DNA from: Palsa-504 sp963789225
GTDB lineage: Bacteria > Actinomycetota > Actinomycetes > Streptosporangiales > Streptosporangiaceae
Reading direction: 5' to 3'
Assembly (NCBI GenBank): GCA_963789225.1
Contig: CAWBKD010000015.1
Location: 62,001-126,000, forward strand
Length of the DNA: 64,000 nt
Positions 51,134-59,245 of the stretch are shown here, one piece after another. A program made the translations under genes and the position numbers. Numbering within the stretch: position 1 is the stretch's first letter; every line of letters begins with the position of its first letter. Below the pieces are notes generated by a model. The model worked only from the letters and a program-made list of their open reading frames with translations. It made no database searches and was not told where the DNA came from.

Positions 51134-54049
51134 GTGGGGGGTGCGCAAGGCGAGGCGGCCGTGCTCATGGTGGGGCGTGACCGCGAGCTGGCCCGGGTCA
51201 CGGGGTTGCTTGACGATGCCGTGGCGGGGCATGGGCGGCTGGTGTTGTGCACCGGTGAGGCGGGGATCGGGAAGACCCGCCTGGCGGAGGAGGCCGCGGC
51301 GTTGGCCGCGGCGAGGGGCGTGCCGGTCGTGTGGGCCCGCGCCGCCGACCGGGGCAGCTCGCCGCCGTACGGCCTGTGGCGGATGGTGCTGGATGACCCC
51401 GCCGTCCTGGCGGCGGGTGGCGAAGAGGCCCGCGCCGAACGGTGGTCAGCGGTCTTCGATGAAGTCGAGCGCCCGGCGGTCGTCGAGGGGATCGATTCCG
51501 TTAGCGCGCGGCGGTTCTCGCTGTTCGCCGAGGTCCGCCGACGGCTGGCGGAGGCGGCGCGGTCGAGCGGGCTCGTGCTGGTGCTCGACGATCTGCAGTG
51601 GGCCGACGAGGCATCGGCGGCCCTGCTCACCGACGTGGTGCGTCAGCTGCGGGGCACGCCGATGCTGGTGTTCGCGACCTACCGGGACTCGGCGACACCC
51701 GACGAGGTGAGCGCCGGGCTCCTGCAGGGCCTGTCGGCGGACGCCAACACCGAGCGCGTGGATCTGCGTGGCCTGCCCGCCGCTGCGGTCGCGGACATGT
51801 TGCGCGCCGCCGGACTCGCGGCATCGGCGGACCAGGCTGACGAGGTCCACTCGGAAACGGGAGGTAATCCGTTCCTGGTCAAGGAGCTGGCCCTCATGCT
51901 TGTCCAGCAGAGCGGGGCGGGATCGGTGCCGGGGCGGGTGGTCGAGGCGACGGCCTACCGGCTCGCGCAACTGTCGGGCCCCGCCCGGGAGATGCTGCAG
52001 GCCGCCGCGGTGGCAGGCAACAGCTTCTCGGTTGGCGTGGTGGCCAGGATGCAGGGCGTGCCCGTGCTTACCCTGCTCGGCCCGCTGGACGAGTGCCGGG
52101 CGGCCGGGTTCCTGATAGCCGGTGACCGGCCCGGCGATCACCGGTTCTCGCACGCGCTGGTCGCTTCGGCGGTCATCGCCCGGCTGAGCGCCGCGGAGCA
52201 GCGGCGCCTGCACACCGCCGCGGCGGACGCGATCGAGGCGCTGTACGAGGGGCAGGTGCGGCTGCACCTGGCGGAGGTCGCCCGGCACCGGGTCGAAGCG
52301 TCGTGGCCAGGTGACCGGGCCCCGGCGGTGGCGGCGTGCGAGGCGGCCGCCGACGTGGCGGCGGAGTCACTGGCGTTCGACGAGGCCGTACGCCTGTACC
52401 GGCAGGCGCTTTCGGTCGGCGAGGGTGAGATCGGCGAGGACGACCGCTCCCGGCTCGAACTGGCCCTGGCCGCGGAACTGCACCGCAGTGGCGACCTGCC
52501 GGGGGCGCAGCAGACGGCGGTCCGGGTCGGCCGGCGCGCGGAAGCTCGGCGTGACCGGCCCTGGCTCGCTCGCACGGCGCTGGTGATGGAGGCGACCGGT
52601 GTCCCCGAATGGGACGGCGAGATCTGCCGCTTCTGCGAGCAGGCCCTAGCCGGGGACGATGTCCCTGATGACCTGCGGGCCCGGGTGTCCGCGAGGTACG
52701 CGCAGGCCCTGGTCTACCGCGGTGAGAATGACCGGGCCGGAGAGGTCAGCCGGGACGCGCTGGCCGTAGCCGACGCGGCAGGCGACCCGGTCGCACTCGT
52801 GGACGCGCTCCAGGCCCGCCAGCTGGCCTGCTCCGCCCCCGAGGGCCTAGCCGAGCGCGTCGTGCTGGCCGGACGGATGCTCGAGGCGGCCGACCGCCTG
52901 GGCAGCGCCTGGGTCGAGATGTGGGGCCGACTGTGGCGGATCGACACCCTGTTCGAGACCGGTCAGCTCCGGGTGGCCCAGCGTGAGCTCGCCGACCTCG
53001 GCTCCTTCCTGGAACGGCTCAGCGGCCCGGTCGGGCAATTCCATCACGTCGAGGGCGCGGCCACGCTCGCGCTGGCGACCGGGCGCTTCACCGAGGCGGC
53101 GCGGCTGGCCCGCGAGGGGTTCAAGGTGCTCAACGACATGGGGCACCCGGCCGCGATCGGTGCTCTCGCCGTAATCCTGTTCCAGTCGGCACAGCACGTC
53201 GGGCTGGAGCAATCCGGCCTGGCCGAGGCGTTCGACCTCGCCCCGGCGCCCGTGCTGCCGGAGGCCGTAGACACCACCCGCGGCACCGCCACGGTGTTTC
53301 CCGCGCTCACCGTCGCGCTGATCCGCCTCCTCCAGGGCGACCGGGCCGGCGCCGAAGCGTCCTACGCGCTGGCGGGGCCCGTCGCGTCCTGGACGCCCAT
53401 GGCGGCGATGCGCATGGCGTCCTGGGGTCACGGGCTGGCGCTCGCCATCGGCCTGCAGCGAGCGGAAGACATCGAGTTCTTCCTGGCCAGGTTCGAGCCG
53501 TTCCGCGGCCAGCATGCTGCGAACGGCGCCGGTCCCGGGGTCTACATGGGGCCGGTGGAGCTGCAGCTTGGCTTGGCGGCCGCGGCGCTGGGGCGCTTGG
53601 ACGCGGCGGTCGAGGACCTAGAGGCGGCGGCCTCGATCTGCGACGCCAACGGCGCCCGCGGGTACGCCGTCCAAGCGCGTGTGGAGCTGGCCGCCGCGCT
53701 GACCCGCCGCCAGGCGCCGGGCGACCTGGACCGGGCGCGGGCCGCGCTGGACGCCGCGGCGGGTGAGGCCGAACGGCTCGGCATGGTCCCGTTCACCGAG
53801 CGGATCGGCCGGCTGCGGGCCCGGCTGCCTGCAGCGGCCCCGGCTGGATCGCCGCTGAGCCCCCGCGAGCTCGAGGTCGCCAGGCTCGTCGCGCGGGGGC
53901 TGACCAACAAGCAGATCGGCGAGACCCTGTACGTCTCCGAACGCACGGCGGAGAACCACGTCCAGCACATCCTGGTCAAACTCGGGTTCAGCAACCGCAG
54001 CCGGATCGCCGCCTGGCTGGCCACGGATGCGCCTGCCGGCCGGGAATGA
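51134..54049 (+). CDS. Large ATP-binding LuxR-family (LAL) transcriptional regulator
   Basis: The protein has up to 971 residues from GTG 51134; ATG 51167 just before VGRDRELARV is an alternative. N-terminal AAA-type ATPase: Walker A GEAGIGKT at 41-48, Walker B LVLVLDDLQWADEAS, and GGNPFLVKELALML. A long alpha-helical TPR-like middle follows, and the last ~65 residues are a LuxR HTH: LSPRELEVARLVARGLTNKQ and YVSERTAENHVQHILVKLG. LAL regulators respond to an unknown signal and often control nearby genes. An 18-bp palindrome starts at its stop codon, before the small ABM-like gene. Confidence 0.92.
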   Translation: MGGAQGEAAVLMVGRDRELARVTGLLDDAVAGHGRLVLCTGEAGIGKTRLAEEAAALAAARGVPVVWARAADRGSSPPYGLWRMVLDDPAVLAAGGEEARAERWSAVFDEVERPAVVEGIDSVSARRFSLFAEVRRRLAEAARSSGLVLVLDDLQWADEASAALLTDVVRQLRGTPMLVFATYRDSATPDEVSAGLLQGLSADANTERVDLRGLPAAAVADMLRAAGLAASADQADEVHSETGGNPFLVKELALMLVQQSGAGSVPGRVVEATAYRLAQLSGPAREMLQAAAVAGNSFSVGVVARMQGVPVLTLLGPLDECRAAGFLIAGDRPGDHRFSHALVASAVIARLSAAEQRRLHTAAADAIEALYEGQVRLHLAEVARHRVEASWPGDRAPAVAACEAAADVAAESLAFDEAVRLYRQALSVGEGEIGEDDRSRLELALAAELHRSGDLPGAQQTAVRVGRRAEARRDRPWLARTALVMEATGVPEWDGEICRFCEQALAGDDVPDDLRARVSARYAQALVYRGENDRAGEVSRDALAVADAAGDPVALVDALQARQLACSAPEGLAERVVLAGRMLEAADRLGSAWVEMWGRLWRIDTLFETGQLRVAQRELADLGSFLERLSGPVGQFHHVEGAATLALATGRFTEAARLAREGFKVLNDMGHPAAIGALAVILFQSAQHVGLEQSGLAEAFDLAPAPVLPEAVDTTRGTATVFPALTVALIRLLQGDRAGAEASYALAGPVASWTPMAAMRMASWGHGLALAIGLQRAEDIEFFLARFEPFRGQHAANGAGPGVYMGPVELQLGLAAAALGRLDAAVEDLEAAASICDANGARGYAVQARVELAAALTRRQAPGDLDRARAALDAAAGEAERLGMVPFTERIGRLRARLPAAAPAGSPLSPRELEVARLVARGLTNKQIGETLYVSERTAENHVQHILVKLGFSNRSRIAAWLATDAPAGRE

Positions 54050-54066
54050 GTACTCAGCTGAGTACT
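54049..54066. promoter_or_regulatory. 18-bp perfect palindrome at the end of the LuxR-regulator gene
   Basis: AGTACTCAGCTGAGTACT is a perfect palindrome whose first base is the last base of the regulator's stop codon. Flanking GGGAA (54042-54046) and TTCCC (54067-54071) extend the pairing with a 2-base bulge. It could be an operator for the following gene or a terminator hairpin for the regulator. Confidence 0.6.
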
Positions 54067-54153
54067 TTCCCGGATGGCCGGATCCTGGCTTTCCCGTAGC
54101 GTCCTTCCTGCCAGCGCAAATAGCGCGCAGATAAGGGAAAGGCAGGACAGGTC

Positions 54154-54441
54154 ATGGCATTCGTCCACTCGACCAAGGCGAAGGGCGTCACCATCGAGCA
54201 ATTCCGCGCGGTCTCCGCCAAGCACAACCCGCCTCAGGACATCGACGGCCTGCTCGCCTGGGCGGCGGGCGAGGACGAGAACGGCCTCAACGTGGTGACC
54301 ATCTGGCAGTCCCAGGCGCACCAGGAACGGTTCGCGGCCGAGCAACTCTTCCCCCTGTTCCAGGAGTTCGGCATGACCGAGCACATGATGGCCAACAGCC
54401 AGTTCACCACCTACGAGACCGGCGAGTTCTACATCCGCTGA
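54154..54441 (+). CDS. Small ABM-like dimeric alpha/beta-barrel protein
   Basis: The 95-residue protein starts at ATG 54154. The sequence KGVTIEQFRAVSAKHNPPQD, GLNVVTIWQSQAHQERFAAE and LFPLFQEFGM has the ferredoxin-like pattern of the antibiotic-biosynthesis-monooxygenase/dimeric alpha-beta-barrel superfamily. No cofactor is expected. It follows the LuxR regulator and a palindrome, so it may be a target of that regulator. A strong terminator follows at 54459. Confidence 0.65.
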   Translation: MAFVHSTKAKGVTIEQFRAVSAKHNPPQDIDGLLAWAAGEDENGLNVVTIWQSQAHQERFAAEQLFPLFQEFGMTEHMMANSQFTTYETGEFYIR

Positions 54442-54458
54442 GCACCGGACCGGCGAGG

Positions 54459-54493
54459 ATCCCCGGTCGTCAGCACCACTGACGGCCGGGGAT
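54459..54493 (+). terminator. Hairpin terminator after the ABM-like gene
   Basis: ATCCCCGGTCGTCAG (54459-54473) pairs with CTGACGGCCGGGGAT (54479-54493) over 15 positions with one G-T pair and a 5-base loop. It lies 18 bases after the stop codon. There is no T tract. Confidence 0.75.
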
Positions 54494-54587
54494 GGTCGTG
54501 TGCACGGTAACGCCCCACAACCGGTAGCGCGTCCGGCGTGTCTATGTGTACGACGCGATGGCCACGACGAACCTGGGGTGAGCTTTG

Positions 54588-55091
54588 ATGACAACCCGTT
54601 CGACCCTGGGCCAGGCCGCCGCTCTCGCGCTGTGCGGCGTCGCCGTGATCGCCACCGCAGGCTGTGGCGCAGCCGCGTCGGCCGCCTCCCTGGGGAAGCA
54701 GCAGGCCGCGGGCACTAACGCTGTTCCCGTCGTGGTCGCTTGTATCAACAAGACCCAGATCCGCCCCAGCGAGTACATCTTGCCTTGTGGCGACGGCAAC
54801 GCCTACCTCTATCACCTGAATTGGACTGCTTGGGGATCGTCCTCGGCGCTGGCTGGCGGCACCTACATCTTCAACGACTGCGTCCCCAACTGCGTGGGCG
54901 GCCACGGCCACTCGTTCGGTGTGCTCGCCGTGCTCTGGGACGTACAGCCGTGGCCAGGTCACGCCGGCGTGCGTTACTTCACCCGGCTGACCATCATCTT
55001 CACCGGCAACCGGAGCTACACCGCAGGTGGCAAGACGTACACGGAGTCCCAGACCCTGACCGTCCCGCTGTCGCAAATCGGCGGCGGCTGA
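54588..55091 (+). CDS. Secreted lipoprotein, unknown (first of a tandem pair)
   Basis: The protein has 167 residues from ATG 54588. The N-terminus is a lipoprotein signal: TTRSTLGQAAALALCGVAVI followed by ATAGCG, with Cys after the small residues. The mature part has NAVPVVVACINKTQIRPSEY, LNWTAWGSSSALAGG, FNDCVPNCVGGHGHSFGVLA and a C-terminal IIFTGNRSYTAGGKTY. The cysteines of CVPNC and the upstream C-D may form disulfides. It is closely related to the next gene. No known family is recognised. Confidence 0.75.
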   Translation: MTTRSTLGQAAALALCGVAVIATAGCGAAASAASLGKQQAAGTNAVPVVVACINKTQIRPSEYILPCGDGNAYLYHLNWTAWGSSSALAGGTYIFNDCVPNCVGGHGHSFGVLAVLWDVQPWPGHAGVRYFTRLTIIFTGNRSYTAGGKTYTESQTLTVPLSQIGGG

Positions 55092-55249
55092 CTCGGGATG
55101 CGGGCGAGGCCGCGGCCGGTTGATCCTGTCCGGCCAGTCCCGCGGCGCGCCCATGTCTATGACACGATTACTCCGCGCGGCACGTCGGGCAGCCTGTCTT
55201 ACGTGCCCTACTTCAGACACGTGTGCTCCTAACCCCAGAGGTGACCTCC

Positions 55250-55753
55250 ATGACAGCTCTGCCGACCCGAAGCCTCCGTAAGGCCGCCGCCCTCGCGCTC
55301 GGGGGTATCGCCGTCATCGCCACCGCTGCCTGCGGCGCCGCCGCGTCGGCCGCGACCCAGGAACCGCAGCAGTCGATGGCCTCCCTTCCCGTCGTCGTGA
55401 GCTGTGCCATGAAGACCCAGGTTCGCCCCGGCTCGTTCACCCTGGCGTGCGCCGACGGGAACGCCTACGTCAGCGGGCTGAGCTGGAGCGCCTGGGGATC
55501 GTCCTCGGCGCTGGCCAGCGGCAACTACTCCTTCAACGACTGCACCCCTAACTGCCTGTCGGGCCACGGCCACACGTTCGGCGGGCTGGTCGTGCTCTGG
55601 GGCGTGAAGTCGCTGCCGAATCACGCCGGAGTGCGCTACTTCACCGAGATGACCATCATCCTCACCGGCAACCGGAGCTACACGGCCGGCGGCAAGAAGT
55701 ACACGGAGGCCCAGACCACGACCATCCCGCTGTCGAACTTCGGCGGCGCCTGA
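55250..55753 (+). CDS. Secreted lipoprotein, unknown (second of a tandem pair)
   Basis: The protein has 167 residues from ATG 55250, preceded by AGAGGTGACC. It is a paralogue of the gene at 54588 with the same layout: signal ending ATAACG, SLPVVVSCAMKTQVRPGSF, LSWSAWGSSSALASG, FNDCTPNCLSGHGHTFGGLV and IILTGNRSYTAGGKKYTEAQ. It arose by tandem duplication. The exported, cysteine-containing compact domain suggests an extracellular binding or inhibitor role, but this is unknown. Confidence 0.75.
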   Translation: MTALPTRSLRKAAALALGGIAVIATAACGAAASAATQEPQQSMASLPVVVSCAMKTQVRPGSFTLACADGNAYVSGLSWSAWGSSSALASGNYSFNDCTPNCLSGHGHTFGGLVVLWGVKSLPNHAGVRYFTEMTIILTGNRSYTAGGKKYTEAQTTTIPLSNFGGA

Positions 55754-55756
55754 CCG

Positions 55757-58117
55757 TCAGCCGGGATCCGGGCGCCGCAGGACCACGTTGACGATCTTGC
55801 CCGGCACGATGACCAGCCGGGCAACATCGTCGCGCGGGTAACCGGGATGGCTGGCCAGCGCTTCGGCGATGTCCTGCTGGCCCGCTGAGGCCGGTACCTC
55901 GATGGTGAACCGCACCTTCCCGTCGACCTGGACGGGCAGGGTCACGCTGGCCTCGGCCGCCAGCGCGGGATCGGCCTGCGGGAACGGCTCGTAGGCCAGC
56001 GAGACGGGGTGCCCCAGCCGCTGCCACAGTTCCTCGGCGATGTGCGGGGCCAGCGGCGCGACCATCAGCACCAGCGGCTCGGCCAGCGCGCGCGGGAAGC
56101 GGTCCAGCCGGGACGCGTGCGCGGTCAGCTCGATCAGCCGCGCGATCGCCGTGTTGAACCGCAGCGCCGCGAAGTCCTCCCCCACCGTGGCGATCGTCCG
56201 GTGCAGCAGCCGCGCGGTGGCCGGGTCCGGCGTCTGCGCGGCGGGCGGGTCCGGGGTCTGCGCGGCGGGCGGGTCCGGCGTCTGCGCGGCGGGCGGGTCC
56301 GGCGTCTGCGCGGCGGGCGGGTCCAGCGTCTGCGCGGCGGGCGGCGGCCCGGCCGGATCAGCCGGCGGGTCCAGCAGCGTCTCCCCCGTGGTCTCGTCGA
56401 CCACTAGCCGCCACAGGCGCTGCAGGAACCGGTGCATCCCCACCATGTCGTCGGTGCGCCACGGCCGGTCCCCGTCCAGCGGGCCCATCGCCATCTCGTA
56501 CAGCCGCAGCGTGTCCGCGCCGTAGGCGTCGTACACGTCATCCGGGCTGATGCCGTTCTTCAGGCTCTTGCCCATCTTCCCGGCCCGCCGGGTGACCGGC
56601 TGCCCGTGGTACTCCCACCCGTCCGCCGCGGGCGTGACGTCGGCCGCGGGCACGTACAGGCCGCGGGCGTCGGTGAACGCGTCGGCCAGGATGTATCCCT
56701 GGTTGAACAGCCTGCCGAACGGTTCCGTGGTGCTCGCCACGCCCACGTCGTACAGCACCTTGTGGAAGAACCTCGCGTACAGCAGGTGCAGCACGGCCTG
56801 CTCCACGCCGCCGACGTACAGATCGACGCCGATGGGGCGCATCCAGAACCGCTCGGCGTCCGCGCCCACCAGCGCCGTGTCGTTGAACGGGTCCAGGAAG
56901 CGCAGGTAGTACCAGCACGAGCCCGCCCACTGCGGCATGACGTTCAGCTCGCGGCGGTAGCGCCTGGGGCCTTCGCCCAGGTCCAGCGTGACCTCCGCCC
57001 AGCTCGCGTCCCCGACGCGGGCGCGGGCCAGGGCCGGGACCGGGTCGCTGTCGTCGTCCTGAGGCTGCGGCCGGAAGTCGGTCATGTCCGGCAGGGTGAC
57101 CGGCAGCATCTCCGCCGGCAGCGCGATCGGCCGGGACGGGTCGGCCACGTCGTACACGATGGGGAACGGCTCCCCCCAGTACCGCTGCCGGGAGAACAGC
57201 CAGTCCCGCATGTGGTACGGGCCGCCGGACGGGCCGATCCAGTTCCGCTGCAGGCGTTTGACATGTTCTGGCCAATCCAGCTCGGACAGATCAGCCAACA
57301 GCCGTTCGGCAAAAGAGGTTATCCGCAGCATCCATTGCCGCAGCGGCCTGCGGTGGACGGGGTAGTTGCCGACCGCGCTGCGGCCCTCGGCGGTGACTTC
57401 CTCATCAGCCAGCACGGTGCCCAGCCCCGGGCACCAGTTGACGACCTCCTCGGCCAGGTAGGCCAGGCGGTGGGCGTCGACAGCGTCGCGCTGCTCGGGC
57501 GCGGACAGGTCCGCCCAGGCCCGGCCGTCCGGGGTCGGGCGCCGCCCCGAGGCGAACTCGGCGATCAGGTCGGCGACCGGGCGCGCGCGGCCTGCGACCG
57601 GGTCGTACCAGCTATTGAAGATCTGCAGGAAGATCCACTGGGTCCAGCGATAGTAGGACGGGTCGCTGGTCAGGAACTCGCGCCTGCGGTCGTGCCCCAG
57701 CCCCAGGCGTCTTAGCTGCCGGCGCATGACGGCCGCGTTGTGCTGCACCGTGACCGCCGGGTGCTGGCCGGTGTCGATCGCGTACTGCTCGGCGGGCAGC
57801 CCGAAGGTGTCGAAGCCGAACGGGTGCAGCACGTTATGACCGGTCATGCGCAGGTACCGGCCGAACACGTCCGTGCCGATGTACCCCAGCGGATGGCCGA
57901 CGTGCAGGCCGATGCCGCTGGGGTAGGGGAAGAAGTCCAGCAGGTAGAACTTGGGGCGATCGGCCACCCGGTCAAAGCCGTCTGATAGCGCGCCGCCTGA
58001 GCCGTCCGGGTTCGGGGCGTGGAAGGTGCCCTCGCGTTCCCAGCGGTCCTGCCACCGCAGTTCGATCTCGTTCGCCAGCCGCGCGTCGTAGCGGAATGGC
58101 GGCCTGCCCTCGTCCAC
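55757..58117 (-). CDS. leuS: Leucyl-tRNA synthetase apparently lacking the CP1 editing domain
   Basis: The protein has 786 residues from GTG 58117 (GAGGAG 6 bases upstream; the frame extends into the attenuator, which excludes earlier starts). Class I catalytic motifs are present: HVGH at 72-75 and KMGKSLKNG near 514. The sequence is actinobacterial in type up to LQRNWIG (near 290), where full-length LeuRS continues into the ~190-residue CP1 domain with its TTRPDT editing site. Here only PSGGPYHM intervenes before RDWLFSRQRYWGEPFPIVYD. The enzyme should charge tRNA-Leu but not hydrolyse misacylated products. A PPAAQTPD repeat interrupts the anticodon-binding region. Expression is under a leucine attenuator. 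Confidence 0.9.
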   Translation of the reverse strand: MDEGRPPFRYDARLANEIELRWQDRWEREGTFHAPNPDGSGGALSDGFDRVADRPKFYLLDFFPYPSGIGLHVGHPLGYIGTDVFGRYLRMTGHNVLHPFGFDTFGLPAEQYAIDTGQHPAVTVQHNAAVMRRQLRRLGLGHDRRREFLTSDPSYYRWTQWIFLQIFNSWYDPVAGRARPVADLIAEFASGRRPTPDGRAWADLSAPEQRDAVDAHRLAYLAEEVVNWCPGLGTVLADEEVTAEGRSAVGNYPVHRRPLRQWMLRITSFAERLLADLSELDWPEHVKRLQRNWIGPSGGPYHMRDWLFSRQRYWGEPFPIVYDVADPSRPIALPAEMLPVTLPDMTDFRPQPQDDDSDPVPALARARVGDASWAEVTLDLGEGPRRYRRELNVMPQWAGSCWYYLRFLDPFNDTALVGADAERFWMRPIGVDLYVGGVEQAVLHLLYARFFHKVLYDVGVASTTEPFGRLFNQGYILADAFTDARGLYVPAADVTPAADGWEYHGQPVTRRAGKMGKSLKNGISPDDVYDAYGADTLRLYEMAMGPLDGDRPWRTDDMVGMHRFLQRLWRLVVDETTGETLLDPPADPAGPPPAAQTLDPPAAQTPDPPAAQTPDPPAAQTPDPPAAQTPDPATARLLHRTIATVGEDFAALRFNTAIARLIELTAHASRLDRFPRALAEPLVLMVAPLAPHIAEELWQRLGHPVSLAYEPFPQADPALAAEASVTLPVQVDGKVRFTIEVPASAGQQDIAEALASHPGYPRDDVARLVIVPGKIVNVVLRRPDPG
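56232..56345. repeat. 24-bp tandem repeats in leuS encoding PPAAQTPD
   Basis: Four full and one partial 24-base unit (plus-strand GTCTGCGCGGCGGGCGGGTC then CGGC/G) insert about 35-40 Pro/Ala-rich residues between the catalytic body and the anticodon-binding helices of LeuRS. The units are nearly identical, so the insertion is recent and probably unstructured. Confidence 0.9.
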
Positions 58118-58150
58118 CGGATTCTCCTCGCCGATCTGGAAATGGAAATG

Positions 58151-58176
58151 AAAAAGCCCCTCACGCGTGAGGGGCT
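58151..58176 (-). terminator. Attenuator terminator of the leuS leader
   Basis: Plus positions 58155-58176 are a perfect 22-base inverted repeat (AGCCCCTCA-CGCG-TGAGGGGCT). Read on the minus strand it is followed directly by TTTTT (58151-58155). This is a canonical intrinsic terminator placed between the leader peptide and leuS. Confidence 0.93.
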
Positions 58177-58205
58177 GCCGCACTGACCGGTTGCGTCAGT
58201 GCGGC
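58177..58205 (-). promoter_or_regulatory. Leader hairpin overlapping the leader-peptide stop, alternative partner of the terminator
   Basis: GCCGCACTGAC (58177-58187) and GTCAGTGCGGC (58195-58205) form an 11-bp perfect stem with a 7-base loop. It includes the end and stop codon of the leader peptide and abuts the terminator. This is the pause/protector-type hairpin of a ribosome-mediated attenuator. Confidence 0.8.
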
Positions 58206-58237
58206 GTAACAAGGAGCAGGCGAACATTACGGTTCAT
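58196..58237 (-). CDS. leuS leader peptide MNRNVRLLLVTPH with three consecutive leucine codons
   Basis: A 13-residue frame from ATG 58237 to TGA 58198-58196 contains CTG CTC CTT, three Leu codons in a row, just before the hairpin pair. Ribosome stalling here when charged tRNA-Leu is low would favour readthrough into leuS. No ribosome binding site precedes the ATG; a promoter-like TACACT ends 7 bases upstream, so the leader is probably leaderless, as in other actinobacterial attenuators. That detail is inference. Confidence 0.85.
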   Translation of the reverse strand: MNRNVRLLLVTPH

Positions 58238-58243
58238 GGCGCG

Positions 58244-58273
58244 AGTGTAACCCGCTCGCCGGCGAGCGTTCCA
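58244..58273 (-). promoter_or_regulatory. Putative promoter of the leuS leader transcript
   Basis: On the minus strand TGGAAC (58273-58268) and TACACT (58249-58244) are separated by 18 bases, a reasonable -35/-10 pair. Transcription would start at about 58237, the A of the leader-peptide ATG. Confidence 0.5.
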
Positions 58274-58290
58274 GTCATTTCCCTGTGACG

Positions 58291-59121
58291 TCAGACGACC
58301 TTGAGTACGGCGCGGGTCCAGTCGCGGTAGCCCTGCTGGTTGGGGTGGAAGTTGTCGCGGGCGAGCTTGCCGTCCCAGGGTGGGCCGAAGTGCGCGGATA
58401 TCTTGGCCACCGGCAGCCCGCGGGAAGCCGCCACCTCGTGAATGACCCGGTTGATCCGGGTCACGTAGGGCAGGCTGGCCCGCCCGAACAGGCCCCCGTA
58501 CTTCAGGGGCAACGGCAGGTCGAGCAGGACCGTGTGATCGGGGACGGCCGCCAGCAGCGCCCGCACGTCGGCGAACAGCCGTCCCGGCCCGGCGAACAGA
58601 ACGTCGTTGACGCCGATCCCGCAGGTCACGAGCTGGGCTTCGTCGGGGATGCTCGGCAATTGCTCGTGCAGCACGTCGCGGATGAGCGCGCCGGACGCCG
58701 ACAGGTTGATGACCTGCCACGGCAGGTGAGTCTGCTCTCTCAGCACCGCCAGGACCTGGCCGACGTACCCGCCCTCCGGGGTGGGCGCGCCGAGTCCCTG
58801 CGCGGTCGAGTCGCCGAGCACGGCCCACAGCGGCCCGGACCCCGCAGGCTGGCTGAGGACCCACTCGTTGTGCGCCTGCCAGTGCTCGGCGAAGGCCACG
58901 CAATCCGCGCGCATCGCGGCCACGCCATCGGCCCAGCGCCCGAAGGACCCGCCGCGCAGGCCGGAGAACTGGGCCGCCGGGCTCCGGGTCACGTACGTGC
59001 CCACGTTCGCGACGATCTCGACGGGTGAGCGGCGTCCCTCTGATCCTGACGAGCCGAGCGAGACGGTCCAGGCCGGACGGGACACCGCTGCGACCCGCTG
59101 CACGCTCGCCCCCTCGATCAT
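58291..59121 (-). CDS. SGNH/GDSL-family hydrolase
   Basis: About 276 residues from ATG 59121 (the frame opens at 59154). Family blocks are clear: block I WAVLGDSTAQGLGAP with the catalytic serine, glycine block LSASGALIRDVL, block III GIGVNDVLFAG and block V DNFHPNQQGYRDW with the catalytic Asp-His. It is probably an esterase or lipase. There is no signal peptide, so it is likely cytoplasmic. It lies upstream of and in the same direction as leuS. Confidence 0.87.
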   Translation of the reverse strand: MIEGASVQRVAAVSRPAWTVSLGSSGSEGRRSPVEIVANVGTYVTRSPAAQFSGLRGGSFGRWADGVAAMRADCVAFAEHWQAHNEWVLSQPAGSGPLWAVLGDSTAQGLGAPTPEGGYVGQVLAVLREQTHLPWQVINLSASGALIRDVLHEQLPSIPDEAQLVTCGIGVNDVLFAGPGRLFADVRALLAAVPDHTVLLDLPLPLKYGGLFGRASLPYVTRINRVIHEVAASRGLPVAKISAHFGPPWDGKLARDNFHPNQQGYRDWTRAVLKVV

Positions 59122-59245
59122 GGACACCAGACAAACGACGTTAAACGAGCGCATTGATGGATGTCAACGCGCAGATGTCCGTCCAGTGCCTACCCCCCCG
59201 CACCCCTGCCGACATACTCCCCGCATCCGTAAGTAAACCGTTCTT

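Noticed and set aside
58140..58240. T-box riboswitch upstream of leuS
   Set aside because: No specifier loop or T-box sequence is visible. A leader ORF with three Leu codons and a terminator explain the region better.
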